64,000 nucleotides of DNA from Hofstenia miamia (lineage: Eukaryota > Xenacoelomorpha > Acoela), in contig SCFE01000005.1 of NCBI GenBank assembly GCA_004352715.1, positions 2,840,011 through 2,904,010 on the forward strand, in the 5' to 3' direction. The notes under the pieces are model-generated. The model had not been told where the DNA came from. It was given only the letters and a program-made list of their open reading frames with translations, and ran no database searches. The position numbers were made by a program, and so were the translations under genes. How positions within the stretch are numbered: the first letter of the stretch is position 1; every line of letters begins with the position of its first letter. Below are positions 35,350 through 47,700 of this stretch, one piece after another.

Positions 35350-38300
35350 TTAATCACTAAATGCTTGAGTAGCCTCTTCTTGGAGTTCATTTGCACTTAT
35401 GTCCATCTTCCCTCGGGCGAATTCAGAAATAGGCAGTCCCTAATATATGAAATATTTTTAAAAAAATAAGGTTTTTAAAATATTTTCAAGAATTGAAATA
35501 AATATATTACAAATGCAACTGCGATAATCCGTTGCAATGCTTCAACAGCATTGAAAATTAAATAAATACTGGTGCATTGAAAGGGCCCAGAATCCTTGAC
35601 CGATTTATTTTATCAATATTGAAAAGTAGTAAATATTAGTTTGAAAATGCAAGTGAATCATAAAATGATTTTAACTTATAAAAAAATCAAATCAACAATA
35701 TACTGTTGGAAAAACAAATGGCAAAGCTTTAAACAGTCATTTTAGTGAGAGATGGATTGAAGGTCTAGTGAATGTAGCCCGAGATATCCTGATCTCACTC
35801 CATGTGAATTCTTATGGGGATACATGAAGGCTAAAGTATATGCGAAGTGAAACAGTATGTTGAATTGTACCTCATCGATTGAAAAATGTATACTACCAAT
35901 GAAGGGATGATGTATAATGAATATTTAACGCATATTTGCGTCGCAAAATATAGACCTAATTTAGATAAACATCTAAATTACAAAATGTATATTCTTATTA
36001 GGCAAAACTCATAATTATATAAATATAACGGAATACTTACTTCAACAATAGACCAAGAACCGCTGACCATTCTTACAGGAAAACTATACACAATACCTTC
36101 AGGAATTCCATAATGTTTACCATTTGAGAGAACGGCCATCGAGACAAACTTACCTGCCTAAATTAAGTTTATAAAAATACTGTAAAATTAAATATAACAA
36201 AGGGAACATATTTAAACACTTCAGGCAGATTTACCGGTGTTGTTCCCCACCAATCCCTCATATGATCACAAGCGGCCTTGGCGGCACTCATTGCACTGGA
36301 AAGCTTTCTCGCTTTAATAACAGCAGCACCTCTAGTTTGAATTGTTTTCACAAATTCATTCTGCAAATAATCATCATTGTTAACTTCCTGATACCTAAAA
36401 TAGGAATTTGCAAATTCTTGACGATAATTTGATTAAGGGAAAACCAGTCATTCAGGCATTGCAAATTATTGAGCATCATCAGTTTGTTTCACAAACGCTT
36501 TTAAGCGTTTAGGTATTGCATATAACATTTTTGCATTACACTTGCCTGTTAAAAGAAAATTTCAAAACATGAAATTTGTCAAAATTTTTCTACATAAAAT
36601 CGCACACTAAAGAATTGTAAAAATCGTACACTGATTTACCAGCAACTACTGCATGTGAAACATCGGGGAACTGAGTTGAAGAATGATTGCCCCAAATAAC
36701 TACATTGCTCACATCACTATTTGCAACTCCCAATCGGCCAGCGATGTTTGCAGTGGCTCGATTTTGATCAAGACGTGTCATGGCAGAAAAATTGGAAGGG
36801 TCAATCGATGGTGCATTCTTGAGACAAATTAGAGCATTGGTATTAGCTGGATTTCCAACAACAAGAACCTAAGATGAACGATAATAAAATGTATCATTTC
36901 TAACATTAATAGATTAATGAAAGAATAATGCTTAGCTGTAAAACAAATCAAATAATGGTATTTGGAACATTTTCTTCAGTGATATCGTGGGCGAAAAGAT
37001 AATTATCACTTGAAATAAAATGGTGTAATGCCAATGATTCATTAGATAATGAAACTATTGTGAAATGCTCATTAATATTTGAATGAAAACATTATCATCT
37101 ATTGTCAATACGTCAAGTACATTTCACGCACCTTATCTCGCAAATTTTTTGCTCAAGAAAGCAATACATATGCCGGTAAACACAACGAATTTCTCAGATA
37201 AATTTCGCATTGCTTCATTGTAAAAAAAGATTAGTTATTTACGAGACAAATTACCTTAACAGATTTTTTGGCGACAGTATCCAATGCTTTGCCCTGGGCT
37301 ACAAAGATATTTTTATTAGCCTTAAGCAAGTCTTTTCGCTCCATGCCTTCACGTCTCGGCATTGCTCCTACCAAAAATGCTGCATCACAATCATTGAAGG
37401 CTTCATTTGGGTCGGCTGTGGCAACAACAGCTAAATGCATTTATGAAGAATTAAAATACAAAGCTAAATAAAGAAAGTAGAAAGATAATTATTTAAATTT
37501 AGCAGTTGTTATTAAAATAATTAAATTATTTGAAAAAATGTTAAATAATCAAATAAATGCATATTTGATATTTGAAAATATTCTTTCGAAAAAACAATTT
37601 GGGTTTGGTAATGGTTATTACACTTCAGATGCAATTTTATCAATATCAGAATAAATAAAATTTAATTTAGCCCTTAATAAATATAGTTGCGTTGCAGTTC
37701 TTGATTTAAGAAAAAACCTTTAACTCAAATTTTTTTTCAATAAATAAATTGAAAGACAAAATAATGTAGTATAATTTTGATAACAAATCTATTAAAATAA
37801 GAATGAACTTCCTTAAAAATCGACAACAATTTATACAATAGTAAAAAATCAAGATACATTATAATGGATAGCGGCTGCACGCAGGTAATAATTCTTGGTC
37901 CCATCCTATTTTCAATCTACGTGAATGACAATACTGAACAAGCAAAAAATATTAACATTTATCAATATGGAGATGATACCTGTCGTATATATACATATAA
38001 ATGCTGGCCAAAATGACATCGAAAATTGAACAAAATATTTCTCAAATAATCAATTGAAAGTAAATATTGAAAAAACAAAAACGCATAGAGATTAATATAA
38101 ATCATGTACCAATAAAATAAAGGGAATCTATCAGTTATTTAGGTATTGAAATTGACAATGACTTAAATTTCGAACAATTTTATCATCTTCGAAATATTCA
38201 AATACATATCACAAAAAATTATTAAATATGGTCTGCTATCACACTTTCAATACGGCTCATTTCTTTTTACAAAAATAATTCGAAATATCGTGTCCTTCTG

Positions 38301-39168
38301 TCCAAAATGTTCAATGGGTCTCTTAAACACTGCATACAACTATCGATTACAAAAATATTATTCCTAATTACTCATAATAAATTCAAATGCAATCAATATT
38401 ATATAAATTTAAATTTGGTCAATTTCATTCTAAAGCTTAGAATTTCATTTAAGTTTAGATAAAATCTCTAATGGTCTGGAATAACTTAAATCATGAAATT
38501 CAAATCGAAATTCAGAAGAAAATTAGATTTCTCTTTAATAGAGAATGCATTTTTACTGATAATGCACTATACTCATTCGAAAATTTCGTTTAGTGCTAGA
38601 AAGCCAAGCATACGCAAGCACACACACATTTATATTATATTATTTTGTAAATACAAGTAGTTTTTCGTTTTGTATTTCTTTAAAGCAATAAATTTGCTTT
38701 TACTCTTATTATAATTAAGACAAATTCGAATTTTGTGTACATATCTGATTTTGAAAAATGTATGTATAGGAAATAGCAGATAGACTGACAGTGTAAGTAA
38801 ATATGTATGTTGGGTGTGAAGGCTAACAAAGCTCTTAAGAATATTTTAAAAGATAACCAATTTAAAAAGCTCGTTAATCAATGACCTACTCTACTAAAAA
38901 TATTATTAAGTTAATATTCAGCACATAAACACTTACAATTAACCAAAGAAAATGCACAATCCGTAATTTCCATTACAACACCATTTAGAACGTCCATCAT
39001 TGGTTTAATATCCAATAAAAACAAATTTATTCGCTAAAAACAATTTAACTGCATCTTAGAAAGCATTAATACCTGCTCAGAACCAAAAACATCCCCATGA
39101 CACACCATGTAGATCAAAGAATAACCAATTTGACCAGCCGCGCCAGTGATGCAAACATTAATGGTAGA
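35350..39168 (-). CDS. MDH1: Cytosolic malate dehydrogenase (MDH1 type), spliced
   Basis: NAD-dependent oxidation of malate to oxaloacetate, cytosolic partner of the malate-aspartate shuttle. Seven coding exons, in gene order: 39,073-39,168; 38,937-39,033; 37,255-37,430; 36,630-36,868; 36,235-36,394; 36,041-36,157; 35,350-35,439. All introns are GT-AG and phases agree throughout (0, 1, 0, 2, 0, 0). Together they give 324 residues, against about 334 for animal MDH1. Visible motifs are the NAD loop [16 protein letters not shown] with the cofactor-binding Asp, the substrate-binding [21 protein letters not shown], the Asp-Arg pair in LTRLDQNRA-type form (MTRLDQNRA), the catalytic His in [11 protein letters not shown], and [18 protein letters not shown], which identifies the cytosolic rather than the mitochondrial enzyme. 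The C-terminus is [19 protein letters not shown]. The first exon with the start codon was not found; the 39,168 boundary is a splice acceptor. Introns carry transposon debris. Confidence 0.93.
35788..35850 (+). mobile_element. Mariner-superfamily transposase scrap in a malate dehydrogenase intron
   Basis: A 21-codon stretch, starting [18 protein letters not shown] and ending in TGA, matches the third catalytic block (PDL-P-DFFLWG--K-KVY) of a mariner/Tc1-superfamily transposase. The rest is unrecognisable. It lies antisense to the gene in the last intron (35,440-36,040). Confidence 0.55.
37580..38600 (+). mobile_element. LINE reverse transcriptase fragment in a malate dehydrogenase intron
   Basis: Antisense to the host gene, in the intron between 37,431 and 38,936. 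Motifs appear in order in shifting frames: [24 protein letters not shown], an [13 protein letters not shown] block (37,889-37,927), YQYGDDT at 37,960-37,980 (the active-site motif, usual form YADDT), then [13 protein letters not shown] and [15 protein letters not shown]. This covers the palm and thumb of a Jockey/CR1-like reverse transcriptase. Several stops and frameshifts make it inactive. It differs in sequence from the copy at 26.4-29.1 kb. Confidence 0.75.
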
Positions 39169-39990
39169 CTAAAAAGTACTAGATAAAGTAATTGCTTATT
39201 GAAGTTAAAACTTGATATTGAAACAATACATAGAAAATTAAGATGATCTCAGCGAAAAATTCGAAAAAAGTTTCTGTAAATGAAAACAAACAGTGAAAGC
39301 AAGAATCTATTAAGATCGAAAACAGTAATTTCTCTGCCATATTTCTGGACAGTTTTAATAAATTGTAATGAATTCAAGACAAAAATTTAAAATAAACGGT
39401 TACTCTCAAGACGGAGGTGAGATTAAAATACTTAGTTTAAATCAGAGGATACTAAAGTTCTTAAATAGTAAATTTACAGGACGAAATGGCCTAAAAATAT
39501 ATACATTTGACTTACAACAAAAATATATTTGTAAGCAATTATTTGAATAACCAAGCTTTTGAGTGTTTTTGTGCATGTTACGTTGAATAATTTAATGTGA
39601 CAGAGAAAGAATATGTATTATAAAACAATGAACTTTTTGGGGACAGATCAATTACTTGAAAATTTAATAAAAGAGGTGGAATGAAATTGCGTTCACCATT
39701 ACGCAATTTATCACGAAAATTTAGCTTTTGTCAGTTTTTACGCAATTAAGCAATTTTAACGCATTTTCGACAAAATTTACATAATATTGCAATAATTCGA
39801 AGAAGTTTCTCATTTTTTATTTTAATAGTTAGATAATGGTATTTATTGTTTACAATATTGTATTGCTTGACCTCGATGTATAGTCAAAGTAATATAATTC
39901 AGGGAGAATGCCAGTATCGAAAGTCAGTGGAGTTTACCAGGATTAACATTTAGATATACAATGCAAAATTTAATACGGTAATTTATCAAG
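39169..39990. other. Non-coding stretch upstream of the visible malate dehydrogenase exons
   Basis: The first malate dehydrogenase exon should lie upstream on the minus strand, in this stretch or farther on. A minus-strand ATG at about 39,338 (MAEKL) is not followed by a phase-0 donor, so I do not use it. Confidence 0.4.
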
Positions 39991-40028
39991 CATGTTCAGC
40001 TGACTGTACAGTTGCGTGCGAAAGTATT

Positions 40029-40258
40029 GGCGGAAAGAGCTTGATGCTGTGGAGTTGCATTTGGTCATCCGGTCAACGAAATCTAGTTAGCATAGATGGT
40101 ATCCTCAATAACCGTCGCTAAATGGACCTACTAAGTTGCTACTTGTTGCCTCTTATGGGAAGTGAGGAGATATTGCAGCAAGATTGAGCTTTTTGTCACA
40201 CTTCTAGAGAAACACGTGATATTGACTTCAGGACATTTAAACATGATGTTGTATAACA
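40029..40258 (+). pseudogene. Tc1-like transposase fragment, second copy
   Basis: One frame reads GKSLMLWSCIWSSGQRNLV, then IDGILN, LLSCYLLPLMGSE, ILQQD, a TGA, and CHTSRETRDI. This matches the catalytic core of Tc1 transposases (GG-VMVWGC, LV-IDG-MN, IFQQDN-P-HTA). Internal TAA and TGA stops, the latter right after the catalytic QQD, show that it is dead. It is distinct from the copy at 16.3-16.6 kb. Confidence 0.65.
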
Positions 40259-41629
40259 TTTCTTACAATTTAATGCCATTGTATGTTCTTGAAAGATAAT
40301 ATATCCATTAGTTTGTTGACGTCTCATTACTTTTGCAGAGTTCAGTGTGTCATGATAACCAACGTCAAATACCCATATCGAAAAACCAAAACCTGGAAGG
40401 AATGTAGGTTTAAAATTACGACAACATCCTTTTAAAACAACAGCCCAACAAAAGAATCAAATCTAGAATGACTAAACACTGCTGAATAAAAAACAGCCTT
40501 TACTAGAGTGTCAACTAACACTGGTTGCTGCAAATTTTGAAAATTTTAAAAGCATCAAAAGGAATAAGAAAAAGATTAAACTACGTTTTATATAAAAATC
40601 CAAATTGAATCAAATTCTGGGAATTGCTTTATGTTCTTGAGGTTTCCGAGAGAATCTTTTCGTTTCTCACCTATATTCTTTCGCCAAAACGTCAGGGCTT
40701 ATCGATGTTTCATTAAAAATATGAACATTTAATGCAAAAACGTCTCGCAAATTCTGAAAAATTTAAAAATTGTAACGAATATGTTGTTTTAGCGAAACCT
40801 TAACGCATTATCGACATACTTTTATATATCTGGACCATGCTCATAAATATAATTAATGCAACATGAATATAATTCACAATGTGGCGCAATTTTCAACCAA
40901 AATTGCAAACATGAAATAATCGTGCAAAAAATTGAAACAAGATATTGAGTTAATATTGAAAGGTTCTATGAATTCATGTATCGACAAACAATGCTTTCAA
41001 TACTAATAGACTTTTTATGGTGATTGCATAACAGATTCTATTTAATATAATTTAATGCTCACCATCGCAATTCAACTAGTTCACCTTGAGAATTATAGAG
41101 CTATAACTGTTTGCCTTATTAAGAACTTTGTAAAAATCCATTTTGCACAATGCAATGTTTTACGTTTTTCCGAAGTCTACATTCTTAAAACTGGCAATAC
41201 AAATTTTATTGAGGGAATGCTTAAAATAATCATGAATGAGGCAGTAAGCATAGGCATTAATAATAATATTTTGTTTCTTTAATAAAGTTTGGATATTTAA
41301 TACAATGTCAAGCTAAATGATTTGTGTTTAGTAGTTGTCTGGGTCAATCATGAGATTGATTCTAGGGTCTTTGTCCCAGATCACCAAAGTGCACTTATGT
41401 TAGGTATGGGGGTTTTATTCTAATTTAGTTTACTATTGATCATTCACTACATGTATCAATCATAATAAATTCGAAATACAATTGGATAGCCAAAACCTAT
41501 TAATTATATCTATATTATTTTAGATCCTAATTATTGACTATAATAATGTGACTGATAATTGTACCAAACATGTAGTAATTATTAAATGTAAGTTAGGAAG
41601 CTGCTTATAATTAAACTATTTATTAAATC
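40259..41629. other. Non-coding stretch
   Basis: No gene seen. From about 41,330 onwards CpG dinucleotides become very rare, which marks the left edge of the CpG-poor domain. Confidence 0.4.
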
Positions 41630-42095
41630 CAATATATTTCAGTAATGGATACATGTAATACTAACAGAGTAGCTAGTAACAAGTTCATTTGCAATAACAT
41701 GAAACACTTCTACAAAAAGAGTCTAATTCGAATTGTGCCTTGTCTTGAGTATACACTGAGCTAGGATAGGGTACACATAAGTTACATTGATGAGCTGAGA
41801 GGTGGAACTCAACCAAGTGGGTCCTCTGTGAACAAGTGAAACTGGATGTGGAGACCAGCTTCAGGCAGATGCCCACTATCAATCATTGGAGGAGACATTG
41901 CATGGCTTTGTCACCTAAATAGTGAATAGTTAAATCTCATTAAGTTAAGTTAACAAAATGCATAGAGGCTAAAGCAGTGTTAAGTTAGTAAATCCCTACC
42001 CTCTATTATACAACCAATGTTATAAATTAACAAAGGATAAACAGTAATAATGCCTGGTAGTGGATATTACATTAATACTTTCATTGCTGCTAGAT
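41630..42095. repeat. Interspersed repeat, copy B (CpG-decayed)
   Basis: The same family as 12,475-12,960. At aligned sites where copy A has CpG, this copy has CpA or TpG: 12,487 against 41,640; 12,605 against 41,757; 12,633 against 41,785; 12,711 and 12,715 against 41,862 and 41,866; 12,759 against 41,909. It ends a little before the left inverted repeat of the Polinton. Confidence 0.75.
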
Positions 42096-42248
42096 ACACA
42101 TATCACATTACTTGGGTGAGTGCCAAGTATCTCTGATTCAAATGTGCATCATTTATATTTTCCATTTCAATATCATATATTGAGGTAAGGCATTGAAAAA
42201 ACTCAATTACTACATTTGGGGAATGGTGTGACTTAAATATGCAATAGT

Positions 42249-43843
42249 GTCTCTGAAGATTTGCAGATATTGACTGGGGTTTTGCAATGCCATCTTGCTT
42301 CAATGAAATTTCTGACTTATTAATGTTTCTGAGGGTGATTTTGCAATGATTCATGAAATTTACATGATGATTGATTTTTGTGGTGATCCATTTACATGTT
42401 GGGGCCTATTTAGTTTACATTTGCATAATGTTGGCTATAGTGACATTACATGATTTTGGTTGGTATCTCACATTATTTACAAATGTTACACCTATGTGTT
42501 ATTACACACTTCAAAAAATTTAATATGCTTCAATTGATTAACCATTGCCACATACAATGTTTATTTCATTATCAATATTATACTACATGTAAATGCTACA
42601 CACCATTTTTGTTAATATACTCCATTATCAACATTACATTTTGTTGATTAACACTATCACACACAGTGTTTTGATAATCAATTTTCCATAATTTTGAAAA
42701 GCTTACACATACAGTGTTTATGTCATTTTTCAGGAAAACTTACAAAAAAAGTCAACATTTTTTTTTCAAAATGCGCTATTCCATTGTAAAAAATTCCATG
42801 CATTTAATTCATTTTTCGCAAATCAGGGAAAAATATTCACTATAGTTAAAGGCATAATACATAATAAAAGCAACCTACATTTTCAGAAAGAGTAAAACAT
42901 GGTTTATGTATAGAACTGAAAATTTATATTCCTACAATTTTTACATGCAATGATATTAATAAAATGTATATACACATGCATTTTCTATATAAAAAAATTA
43001 TTATATATTAGATTTTACACAGTGATCTTTTCTTTACACTTCTCATTGGTTTGCATGATTTTTTTTCAGGTTGTACACATTTGCTGACTGATGCATCTTT
43101 TCTCAACTTTCCATGTTTTTTTTGGGTTGTACACTTGTAGAATGATTCATCTTTTATCAACTTTTCCATGTTTTTTCACTCTTACTTGCTTTATATGAAT
43201 GCATACATTTACATGGCTTTTCTCTACTTAAACACCATTGTTCAATTTTATTTGATTATTAGGTCTTGTTTATCTGATTGTATGTGTCATACAGTGTTCC
43301 ACTTTTCCATTGTTTTGTATCAACAAAATTCCACATTTGCTCTAACCATATAAACTTGAAATAAGTGTTCACATTAAATTTATTAGCAAAATGTTTACAA
43401 AGAATTTGAGTTTTATTAATAATTCTACATTGGTAATTCACATTGTTATTTAAAAAAACATATTGTGTCTAAATAATTCTAGTCAGTCAATTGTAGCAAT
43501 TAAACAAAACCAATTAAATCAATTTAAGTTTTAATAATTCAACATTTGTAATTTAGTTTTAATCAAAAAATGTGAATGTAGGAAAAACAAAACCTAAATG
43601 TAAATAGATCTGTAAACCAAAATGTATCTAATTTAGTTTAATCATGCATGATGTAAAGAGATAAAACAAATATAATTGGATAAACAACCAATGCAAAAAT
43701 TCATTTATTCCAAAAAACATGTATGCTGGGAAATAAAATATTTCATCAATGTGTAACTGAACAAAACATTACCATATATAAAATTGCTTAAAAGTATTTA
43801 GTGTACCAAGTTCTTTCTGTAGATGTATTTGTTACCCAAATTT
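42249..43843 (+). repeat. Polinton left terminal inverted repeat
   Basis: About 1,595 bases that match the reverse complement of 51,674-53,484. Inner end: GTTACCCAAATTT at 43,831-43,843. It contains a 56-bp tandem pair at about 43,068-43,180 (GGTTGTACAC ... CTTTCCATGTTTTTT), mirrored in the right copy. A 61-residue open frame at 43,168-43,353 is conserved in both repeats only because the repeats are similar; I do not call it a gene. Confidence 0.85.
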
Positions 43844-44599
43844 GCTCCAATGTTGAAAATTGTCTGCAAAACATCAAGCTGACCTTTTAACAAGAGCCCA
43901 TATCATTCATCTTACATTCTGAATTTAAATTCATTTTATTCCACCACATCTGCATGATGTGAAAATTGGGACAAAAGGGAATGGTGGAGTGATATAAAAT
44001 TTTTGAAAACAACATGCAAACTTTAAAAAATAATTTTTCTTTTTAATTATTTTTTATAATATTTTTGGTAAATTTTGTTTTTTTCAGCAAATAATTTTAT
44101 TTTATAAACTCAATTTTTTATTTTGAGATTAGTTCTATGATGTTTGACCAAAATCACCTACTTTTAAAAAATATCAAACACATTTTCATTATTTGAATTG
44201 TACATATTCTCTCTCCCACCACCAAATAAGTTAGCCAATGTGATGGAAACAGAGCTTCTTTTACAGTTTTTTTGGTTAAGTATTTCTTTTGTAACCTTTA
44301 TTTTATTTACAAATTATACCAATAATAGATGTTGCATTAAACATGCACAAGAAATCAATTTTTGCTTAATCATATTATTTAATTGTAAAAATAACTTACC
44401 CACAATAGAGAAATTCAACAATCCTTGACTCAATCTCTGTAAAAACTGAACAATGCATTACATTTTACAACTTGGAAAAATAATATCAATAGATTTATTT
44501 ATTTAAAAACACAGAATGTATAGAGTCTACACAAACACTACAAACATGAAATGAAATAATTTTTTGATTTTCCATCATTCTATGCAAATATTCAATGTT

Positions 44600-46110
44600 A
44601 GATACAGTCTTCCAGTCCCTGTGAATTTTATTATCTGACCTTGTTTGCTACAATATTTTATATTTATTCTATCAATGTACAATCTTGACACTGGCTTATA
44701 CATTTGTGATGTATTATGGACATGGTACTTGGTTTGGCAAATTGTGTTGACACCAATGGAGATTTATACAGTAGGGGCAATCAATTGCTACTAACAAATT
44801 GAGATTCTACAATACCAGTTTGTACCATTAAAACATGATTTCAACCATACTCAGATAACAATTTTGTTTGTTTTTACATTGTTTATAGTTGTTTCATACT
44901 TTTGGTTGCTGCAGCAACCACTAACATCATAATAACAACTTTAGTAAAAAAATAATAAGTGAGCAGATGCTTGCAAATAAAACTCATTTTGTTAGTTTTA
45001 TTACTATATTCTTTTATAAAAAAAGGATTTGCAAAACCTTTTTTTTAAATTTTTAATTTGTAACAAATTATAATATACCAGATAAGTGAATTTTCAAAAT
45101 AATTTATTCATGAATATTTGGACACTTTGATATTGACTGTTAAATAGCATAAGTTATAATTGAGCTGAAGAGATTTTTCACAACTTAAGAAAGTACTCTT
45201 ACAAAATTGTGCTTAATTTTAGAGTTTTAAATTTTTGTTAAATTTGGCAGATTTTTATGCTCATTGTTATCATTTATATACAAGACATTCATTTAAATCT
45301 TTAACAAATGTTTGTATTAAATATGCTTGACAGTATCTCAAAGATAATGGTCTGCCCTTTGTTGGGCTTGTGTTTGTTTAAATGCAATGTTTAAACAGCT
45401 TAGTAATATAAAATTTAATTTTGCATATAAAAGTTATACTAAAACAATCATGTGACAACATAAAACAACATTGTTACAAAGTCAAAATTTTGCTGTTTCA
45501 TTTATAAAAAACAACCAAAAAGCAACCTAATGTGATGTTGTTGAAGCAACATTGTTTTGACCAATGAAATGGTACCATTTCAACATTAAAACAATGTTGT
45601 TTTTGACACATAAAACAACCACATAACAACCAAAAAACAACATTGTTTAGCCCTTAAATTGTTATCTGGGTATATATCAAATTCATAGCTGGCATCAGTT
45701 GTTGTATTTGGATAAATTTTTCCATAAAATCCTAGCATTTCACCAGCCAGGTCTAAATCCACCTTGTATTCTGACTTGTTTGTTGCTTGGAAGTGTCTAC
45801 CAACCAATTTAAATTGTATTGAATTGAATGGAGTTTATATCTTTGTACAAGTCCTTGAAGCTATGCACATGTTTGGAATATAACCTCAAACAAATATTGG
45901 TTCCATCTTTTTTCTTCAAAACCCACCACTGTGTCTTAAGATTAAGAAATTTTGATGGGCAACCAATATTAATAACTGCTACATCACGTGCATTATTAAT
46001 CAGTTCATTCAAATATGTAGTAAATTCGCCCAACCCCATGGTGTGGGACACTCCATTTTCTAAACATCTGTCAGATACTAGCATTACAAGAACCATTACT
46101 TGTGCATCAA
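44600..46110 (-). pseudogene. Polinton minor capsid (penton-like) gene, copy A, split by a MITE
   Basis: On the minus strand, 46,110 to 45,809 gives the N-terminal part, with GEFTTYLNELINNARDVAVI then IGCPSKFLNL, the F-T-L ... EVAL--I-YP--F-N signature of Polinton minor capsid proteins. 45,807 to 45,673 gives a DLDLAGEMLGFYGKIYP block. The C-terminal part (MYKPVSRLYIDRINIKY) resumes at about 44,600-44,847, across an 821-bp insertion. Stops in the last part and a frame change near 45,808 confirm decay. It aligns along its length with copy B. Known role of the family: single jelly-roll vertex protein of the predicted capsid. Confidence 0.7.
44850..45670. mobile_element. 821-bp MITE with TA target duplication inside minor capsid copy A
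   Basis: Left terminus CTCAGATAACAATTT (44,850-44,864) and right terminus CCCAGATAACAATTT in reverse complement (45,656-45,670) form a 15-bp inverted repeat with one mismatch, flanked by TA at 44,848-44,849 and 45,671-45,672. The right half holds four near-palindromic AACAACATTGTT words (about 45,470-45,650). Comparison with copy B of the interrupted gene shows the insertion falls between adjacent codons of an alignable region. TA duplication suggests a Tc1/mariner-mobilised MITE; the transposase source is not visible here. Confidence 0.8.
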
Positions 46111-46480
46111 TCTACACATTTCCCATTAATCAAGTGAACCCCATAGTTTAAAGCATGCATATTTATTAAGTAAAAGTGAAAACTATTTGCAAATACATTT
46201 AAAAATCAATAATTTTATAATTAACTCACACAAGAAATCACTGTCAAGTTGATAAAACACAAATGTATTTTATAATGAGGCATGTGAAGTGGTACAAATT
46301 AATGTTTTGCTAGTGAAACATAAAAAATGAAAAATCAATTTATTATGCACTATTCACAAATTACATCAATGCAAAGCATCATGATTAATTGACAATGTCA
46401 CTAGCTTTTACAGTTTTTTCCCCATTTGTTCAAATATCAAGTATGATATACAATCATCCTGTACCACTGAATCTCACCAG

Positions 46481-47150
46481 ATAGCCTTACTTGGTACAAA
46501 ATTTAATTGTTATTCTATCAATATACAATTTTGAAATTGGTTTATACATCAGATTTTGTTTTTCATGGTGTATGACAGGGATGGTATTCATTTTTTCTTT
46601 ATGTGTTAGCAATAGGGGACATTTATCCAACACAGGCAAATGAGTGCTACTAACATGCAGAGGTTCTACAATGTCTGTGTGTATCATTACAATATAGTTT
46701 CCATCAAAAATATCCCAGTTGTAATTGGTGGTTGTTACTGTTTCTTGATATATCTTTCTGTAAAAGCCTAATAGATTTCCAGCTTGGGCCAAGTCTATTT
46801 CATATCTTGAATCATTCTTCACCATTAATAAACTGTGAAATGTTTTAAATTTTAATGAAATACCATAGGGGTCTAAAATGTAATTTATATATCTATAGAG
46901 TGCACAAAAGCTATGATTATGCCCTGAATAAATTTGCAATCAGGTTATGTTTCAATCTTTATCCTTTAAAGTACATGTTTGGTGTTTAAGATTAAGAAAT
47001 TTTGATGGATATCCAAAATCAATTAATGCAATTTCACATGCATTATATATTGGTTTGTCCAAATATGTTGTAAATTCATTCAATCCATCTGGATGTCATA
47101 CACCAGGCTTCCAGCATTTTTCAGATAATAATGTTACAATAACCATTACA
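46481..47150 (-). pseudogene. Polinton minor capsid (penton-like) gene, copy B
   Basis: An open frame of 150 codons (46,487-46,939) carries DLAQAGNLLGFYRKIYQE, YIVMIHTDIVE (usual form YVYTDIVE), and MYKPISKLYIDRITIKF near the end. The N-terminal part lies at 46,950-47,150 with NEFTTYLDKPIYNACEIALI and FGYPSKFLNL, interrupted by stops at about 46,940-46,960 and 47,100. Length is close to 280 residues when the pieces are counted together. It is clearly homologous to copy A but diverged at many residues, so the duplication is old. Confidence 0.72.
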
Positions 47151-47238
47151 TATACCACCTGTCTATGAGTTTGTTATCATCTGAATGAACTTGTAATGTA
47201 ATGTCTATGTATTTTTTTAAATTTTACATGTGTTTTTA

Positions 47239-47700
47239 TCAAATACAAGTTTTAGGTAATTTTATTAAGACCATTATCACACAAAAAATCATTAATAAAT
47301 GGTAAATTGGTAAACACAAGCACCTCTGGTATTTAATTAAAAATAAAAATGCCTGAAATATACAGTAAAAACCACATATCAGAGATGTTCCTTGTAGCCT
47401 TGTTTTTCTATCACCTTCATAAATGCAAAATCTTGGATAGACAGTGTGACAATAACATTCAATGTTGGGATAACATTTTAATGGACGTGCTAAAGAATCT
47501 TTGACAACTAAGTCACCATTGTCATCTTGTATAATCAACAACCAATGTGTGCCAGTGTGATTGCAGGGACTTGCATTTGCAATTAAAATTGAGCCTTCAA
47601 CCAAACTTTGTTGAACATCATTTGAGGCATGTACACCATAAAATCAAAAGCAAAGTGAGGGAATTTGTAAGGAAATGCATCTAATATCATCAGTGTCCAT
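47239..47700 (-). pseudogene. Polinton adenain-like cysteine protease
   Basis: The main frame (47,239-47,604) has TGTHWLLII with the catalytic His, an acidic residue in KDSLARP, and LQGTSLICGFYC with the oxyanion Gln and nucleophile Cys, in the order and spacing of adenovirus-type maturation proteases. Upstream (about 47,604-47,650) FYGVHASND matches the conserved F-GV-A-D block of the family, but a stop after the preceding segment interrupts it. In Polintons this enzyme is thought to process capsid proteins. The triad appears to be retained even though the 5' end is broken. Confidence 0.8.

Noticed and set aside
36590-36629. Reading the malate dehydrogenase exon on to the stop after CDFM
   Set aside because: Splicing at TCAGT|GTACGA to the exon starting at 36,394 restores the family sequence ([14 protein letters not shown]) with matching phase, so the extension is intron.
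43168-43353. A 61-residue ORF nearly identical to one at 52,176-52,361 on the other strand, suggesting a duplicated gene
   Set aside because: Both lie in the Polinton inverted repeats; similarity comes from the repeats, and the frame is low-complexity Phe/Tyr/His-rich without a known motif.
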